From: Bigelowiella natans CCMP2755
Taxonomy: Eukaryota > Cercozoa > Chlorarachniophyceae
Assembly (NCBI GenBank): GCA_000320545.1
Contig: ADNK01000258.1
Location: forward strand, 1-45,418
DNA: 45,418 bases
Reading direction: 5' to 3'
How positions within the stretch are numbered: the stretch's first letter is position 1; each line of letters starts with the position of its first letter. A model generated the notes under the pieces. That model ran no database searches. It was not told the origin of the DNA and saw nothing but the letters and a program-made list of their open reading frames with translations. Both the position numbers and the translations under genes were made by a program. Positions 40,874 to 45,418 of this stretch are shown piece after piece.

Positions 40874-43154
40874 CTATTTTTTGGAAGATGTAGTAGTCTC
40901 AGTTGGATGCTTAGCCCCTTTTAAATAGATAATCACTGCAGTAATATCATCGATTACCTCCTCCTCCTGTCGGTTATTTACAAAAGATTACATTACAGAT
41001 GGTTTAAGTAAATGTGTAGTGTCAGAAGAATCTTCCTCTTCCAAGATTAACGTTCTCTTCTTCTTCTTCTTCATCTTCTTCTTCTATTCTCTCCTCTCTC
41101 TTTCTCTTTATTCCAGATAATACCATTTGCCATCTACTCGTGGCCTCCTCCACTATTGCTTTCACTGCCTTCTGCGGATTGCTCTGCTTTGCTACGATAT
41201 CCACCGCGGTCTGATTGTCAATGAACTCCCAAATACCTGGCAATTGCATGAACGGAGTAGTACGTGCAAAATGAGATCTCTTATATCAGCGTGCGAAAGG
41301 GAGGTTGCAAGGCAATGACCATCTGATCCAATGATAATGAACTGGTCAACGCCTTCTTTGATGTCGTACTCCAGGATTTCAGGAGTGCAGATAACACCGA
41401 CAGATGCCGCCAGCTTGTCCCCGAATGATCGGGTCATAGCAAGGCCAGGAATATCTATATCCGATACGAATAATGCTCAGAATATATGACCAAAAATCCA
41501 ATTACTCATCTAGTTTTCGAATATTAACAACTGTGATACTATCACTAGGTACACGCTCGAGTGACCCAAAGGCGCAAAGTATCATCGAGTAGGAGGAGAA
41601 AAGTACATCTACCTATTATAATGATCATCAACACTCCTACTTCTACTTCTACTTGTAGCACTACCTTGATACTTCAACCACACCCTCATTGGTCCCACTG
41701 GATTACCATCCATATCTTGACATGCTTGCACACGTCCATTGTTCTGATTTAAAGGAGGAGGAGGAGGAGGAGGAGGAGGAGGAGGAGGAAAACACTGAGG
41801 TACTATTCAATGGAAGACACCGAATGATGGATGGAAACAACAATTTGGGAATTGTCATCAATCCTCCTTCATGAAGAGCGTACGTTCTATGATGGCATAA
41901 GTAATAACAAATGCTACTACATCGATTATCCTCTTGGCCTCTGATTCCACCTCTGGTTTTTGATCTTTCGAAAGACCTTTACCACTATGAAGAAGAAGAA
42001 GAAGAAGAAGAAGAAGAAGAAGAACAATAACAACAATAACAACAACCACATGAGCAGCAGCAATCATATTTGTCTATTAGAGCATAGTCTATGGTAGAAG
42101 TGCTTCATCAGCGACAACAATGTGTGGTGTATTAGCAGAGAGTAGTACGTACATGAGCTTGCCATCAACCATGGTACCAATTACAGCCCGACTATCTCCT
42201 ACGAAAAACACACGATGTCCACTGTTAATTTTCAGACACAATTGAGTACGCAGATAGATACGATTCGGGATTGTTTGATTTTTATTCACATGTTTCTGAT
42301 CGGCAAGCACAAATCGCTTCTCATGTTTGTATGGTGATAGCACAGAAAACTATTGGTTGTCTTAGGATTATGATCCACCCCTATTTGTCCTTCTATCTAA
42401 TAATCATACGCACGAATCAAAGCACCTGAGTTGCACGTGTAGATTTTATGGTCATCGATGTAACATACTACTGCGGTGGTGCCGGAGCATGTAGTGTCTA
42501 TCCCGCTGTTGTTTTAACATATTATTACAACACACACATCCAACACGTAAACGACGACAGGTCTTGGCAGGTTTCGAAGAAACAGATATCTCACCTCTTG
42601 TTTAATTTAACATTGGCTGCCTCAAAACATGTTGTGATTTCTTTATGTGGATTCTTCTCCAGCTGCGGCACTCCCTTCGCAGCGATCATTCCCGGTAAAT
42701 TGTCAATCAGAAATTGAGATACATCGTGGCCGACTTGCCCATGACCGTCGAATACCCCTGTTGTATTATTTCAAATATTATTTGGCCATCATGCGCTGTA
42801 GCAAGTCGACGAACAGATCACACGCTATCTATTACCGAATAAGCATTTCTTGGGGTCCTTTGCGAAGTTCAAGTTTTCAGTGCACCGATCCTGGTTGACT
42901 TTCCGAGAATTAAAAGGAATGTATCCAACACGTGATAAGGATGCGTGGCAAGAGACAATCCCCGTTTTGTCCTTGGTGATAGAGGATGATATCTTGTTGT
43001 GGGGGGACTGGGTTTCTGAGCCTGATACGCAAAAGTCATTACAATCACCATTAATTTGCTCCCCTCCTCTTCCTCCTCATATCTTCTATTGATCCCGAGA
43101 CAAACCTAATCCATCAAGCTGGGCCTCTTCCTTCAGACTTATTGAGCCTGGCAT
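40874..43154 (-). CDS. PP2C-type Ser/Thr protein phosphatase (PPM family)
   Basis: Metal-dependent phosphatase of 335 residues. Ten exons (high to low): 43154-43106, 43021-42836, 42757-42595, 42505-42426, 42198-42153, 41984-41921, 41743-41665, 41454-41320, 41236-41124, 40966-40874. The start is MPGSISLKEEAQ. The canonical motif order is present: KVNQDRC, FGVFDGHGQVGHDVS with the DG metal ligand, CSGTTAVVC, NSGDSRAVIGTM, LSKDQKPE, NNGRV, GPMRVWLKYQDIPGLAMTRS FGD (split by introns), SDGIWEF and a terminal DDITAVIIYL with the second catalytic Asp pair. No transmembrane or targeting extension is seen, so it is likely cytosolic or nuclear, resembling the plant and protist PP2C that dephosphorylates kinases. 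Introns carry (GGA)n and (AGA)n tracts next to the acceptors of exons 7 and 6. Confidence 0.94.
41757..41790. repeat. (GGA)n microsatellite
   Basis: About eleven units. On the minus strand this is the pyrimidine tract just before the PP2C exon 7 acceptor. Confidence 0.9.
41987..42023. repeat. (AGA)n microsatellite
   Basis: About twelve units. On the minus strand (TTC)n followed by ATAG forms the PP2C exon 6 acceptor. Confidence 0.9.
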
Positions 43155-43220
43155 CACTGACAATCGTCTTCGCTGTGGAAATGAATTAAAAGCATATCAA
43201 GCTACAATTCAACTCTAAAC

Positions 43221-43265
<45 letters not shown>

Positions 43266-43507
43266 GTGTGTATATATACATATATTACTATATGTATACA
43301 AACATATTGGGACTTACTGGGGCGCTCTTGCCTGTGCCTGGCGTTTATTTTGGATGAATTTGGTACCATTTATATCACACCATTGCTCAGTCGAATCAAG
43401 TAGTATCAGCGTTCACCACAAAGACTTCCCCTACTCTCATTTCGACAGACACTCTGCATCACCCTGCTCTATCAATGTGCCCAACCCCCCCCCCCCCCCC
43501 CCCCCCC

Positions 43508-43581
<74 letters not shown>

Positions 43582-44087
43582 ACGCGCGCGTATAAAACTA
43601 AGAAATAGCATAACCAACCCTTTTTAGCTGTCTTGCTTTCTACACTGCTCCTGAGGAACATTGAAAATCTTAGTTGATAGATCAAGACCGAGTGTGCAGC
43701 CATAGCTTACATATTTGGAGTTGCGCTCGGATCTGATTGTTATCTCGTTGTAGCTAATAGATGATAATGGGGGAGGCCTCCAGTAGCGTTGTATGTGTCT
43801 TCTTGGTTCTTCTTTCGTTCTTTCTTTCGAAATATCTCTTTATTACACGGAAATGCATGCCATTTTCGCCATGAAGCTTCCAAAAATCCATGTCTCTTTC
43901 GCTTTTTGGGAACACACTTTGGTTCGCCTTAGGAAGTCCGTGGGAAAGTAAGCAGGAACTATTGTCGCGACAACAGTATTCCTTTGCAAATGTATTGAGC
44001 GACAAGACTTATTCATTGTCGTATTGCGTTTTTCCGACAGTTGATTGTCTCCACAATTGCATCGTTTCGATTTGGCCACGTGTCGGC
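43155..44087. other. Divergent spacer, PP2C / BioD-like gene, with microsatellites
   Basis: It contains (CA)n at 43223-43262 and the compound C/CT/GT tract annotated separately. Neither strand shows a supported exon. The starts of the two neighbours face away from each other, so both promoters should be here. No CTAG-rich segment. Confidence 0.45.
43485..43578. repeat. Compound microsatellite: poly-C, (CT)n, (GT)n
   Basis: An uninterrupted C run of about 25 is followed by about 14 CT units and about 19 GT units. The exact lengths may be affected by sequencing or assembly. Confidence 0.9.
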
Positions 44088-44821
44088 ATGGCTTCCATCC
44101 CCTCCTCATTCGTGCCTTCGCTTGCTGCAGCTGTTACAGCAGTTGCAGCTGTTGTTACAGCGGTAATAGCACATCTTGGTCAAATGTATGTGTGTGCATT
44201 GTATAGTTATTCACGCATCTGATAACTTACTGAAGAATGTCGCGAGGAAGGAGAAGAAGAAAAAGTCCTTCGAAGCTAAAAGGTTATACAATCTTGGTTT
44301 TCCTGTATTAATTCCTCTGACTTTTCGTAATCATCATTATCCTAAGGGAAGTATCTCCTAATTCCGAGACGGTATTCATCATGGTATCAGGGGACCGATC
44401 TCAGGTCGTATTGGCCTCCTTTACATTTTACATCTGTGCTCACGACAATGATGACTGTGCTACTACTGCATGTTTCTGGTACTAGGTCGGAAAATCTAGC
44501 GTGTGCCTCGGTTTGTTAGGATCTCTGCTTGAAACAGGCATTGCAACTCCTCAACAGGTACATATTTAAGATAGTTCTCCTGTACCCAAGGATAAAATCG
44601 TGTAAACTTGATCGCTTTTGCAATTTATTGATGAGTGGTTGCGAGTTCTGACTGAGCAAATATTGGTTATGGGAAATGTCAATGATTCATTCCATTGCTT
44701 CTGGTCTCCTCAATCAAATCAAATCTTCTTTAGATTGCATATATCAAGCCTGCAACACAATGTGAAAAGCCAACACTTATCTCCAAATTCTGTCGATCAC
44801 GTAACATCCAATCGGTAATAT

Positions 44822-44908
<87 letters not shown>

Positions 44909-45181
44909 ATGTTTGTGTGAAGTGTGGTGATTAGAATAGGGGCATTCATCTGGCTGCACTTAGACCCATCCATTGTTATTCGCATTAGCATTTATACTAA
45001 CAATCAATTCATTTTTTTTACTAGATGCCAATTGGACCTGTTGTATATTTCTCTGGTTTTACCAGGAGCTTTCTCAATGTAATGATATCTCTCAATTGCC
45101 TGCTTTTCGACATAAAGCACACTTCGTTACCTTATTGAGCAAAACAGAGTTAATAAAATGACTGTACCATTAACAATATCG

Positions 45182-45214
<33 letters not shown>

Positions 45215-45343
45215 ACTACAACTACTACAACTACTGATGATTGTTTACTTGGCATCAATGCTTAGGGAAAACAGCCATCGTCCAACGTATTGCTGGATAA
45301 GGTAGAAGAGTAGTTACACCAGGCGAACTAGACGTACATCTCT

Positions 45344-45385
<42 letters not shown>

Positions 45386-45418
45386 ACACACACGCACACA
45401 CACACACACACACACACA
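44088..45418 (+). CDS. BioD/CobQ-like P-loop NTPase (5' part, runs off the window)
   Basis: Exons that I can support: 44486-44557, 44734-44814, 45025-45078, 45266-45301, all phase 0 and GT-AG. They read VGKSSVCLGLLGSLLETG (end of a Walker A motif), IAYIKPATQCEKPTLISKFC, MPIGPVVYFSGFTRSFLN and GKQPSSNVLLDK. This is the pattern of the dethiobiotin-synthetase/cobyric-acid-synthase-like AAA_26 superfamily: P-loop, YIKP, GPV. A likely first exon is 44088-44162 (MASIPSSFVPSLAAAVTAVA), also phase 0. However, the Gly four residues before GKS is missing at that join, so another exon probably lies in 44163-44485. The gene continues beyond 45418. Function is unknown; it is not necessarily biotin synthesis. 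Confidence 0.65.
44824..44906. repeat. Compound (AT)n(GT)n microsatellite
   Basis: About 18 AT units then about 20 GT units in an intron of the BioD-like gene, beginning just after the donor at 44815. Confidence 0.95.
45183..45213. repeat. (CTA)n microsatellite
   Basis: About ten CTA units in an intron of the BioD-like gene, about 50 bases before the acceptor at 45265. Confidence 0.9.
45340..45418. repeat. (CT)n and (CA)n microsatellites at the window end
   Basis: CT tract followed by a CA tract reaching the last base. Confidence 0.9.

Overview
The window is nuclear DNA from a eukaryote. Genes are broken by many short spliceosomal introns (nearly all GT-AG, mostly 55-280 nt), spacers are long and full of microsatellites, and no operon or Shine-Dalgarno structure is seen. 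The best clue to the lineage is the porphobilinogen synthase (ALAD) gene. Its first exon encodes a signal peptide, and the next exon continues with Phe at the predicted cleavage point (TMA/FMGQ) and a Ser/Thr/Arg-rich transit peptide. That is the bipartite plastid address of algae with a red-derived complex plastid. With a mitochondrial ATP-type PEPCK and strict strand alternation of genes (as reported for Ectocarpus), I infer a photosynthetic stramenopile (ochrophyte). The species is unknown.

Layout: 799-1038 (+) 3' end of a basic coiled-coil gene; 1770-5266 (-) class I methyltransferase; 6014-9404 (+) PEPCK, 11 exons; 10281-12506 (-) anoctamin; 12906-15956 (+) JmjC oxygenase; 16622-18374 (-) divergent EF-1alpha-like GTPase; 19936-21759 (+) PWWP/KOW chromatin-type protein; 22993-29121 (-) MKT1-like post-transcriptional regulator, 23 exons; 29865-33066 (+) ALAD, 16 exons; 34570-36156 (-) TMEM209-like membrane protein; 36498-38965 (+) unknown nuclear-type protein with an MTBP-like C-terminus; 40874-43154 (-) PP2C phosphatase, 10 exons; 44088 to beyond the window end (+) BioD/CobQ-like P-loop protein. 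I reconstructed exons by hand from reading frames, splice consensus and phase. For PEPCK, ALAD, PP2C, the JmjC gene, the EF-1alpha-like gene, the PWWP/KOW gene and MKT1 the exons join into one open frame of about the expected family length.

Two large-scale patterns stand out. First, all 13 recognised genes alternate strand without exception, so every spacer is either divergent (5'-5') or convergent (3'-3'). Second, the convergent spacers, and not the divergent ones, hold stretches very rich in short palindromes (CTAG, GCTAGC, TGCA, CATG, GCGC) and small inverted repeats. A GC-rich island at 39.37-39.8 kb with a tandem repeat and apparently co-varying hairpins lies in one convergent spacer.

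The genes are unrelated housekeeping functions: gluconeogenesis/C4 metabolism, tetrapyrrole synthesis, translation-like GTPase, membrane, chromatin, phosphatase. There is no sign of a mobile island, virus, defence system or CRISPR array.
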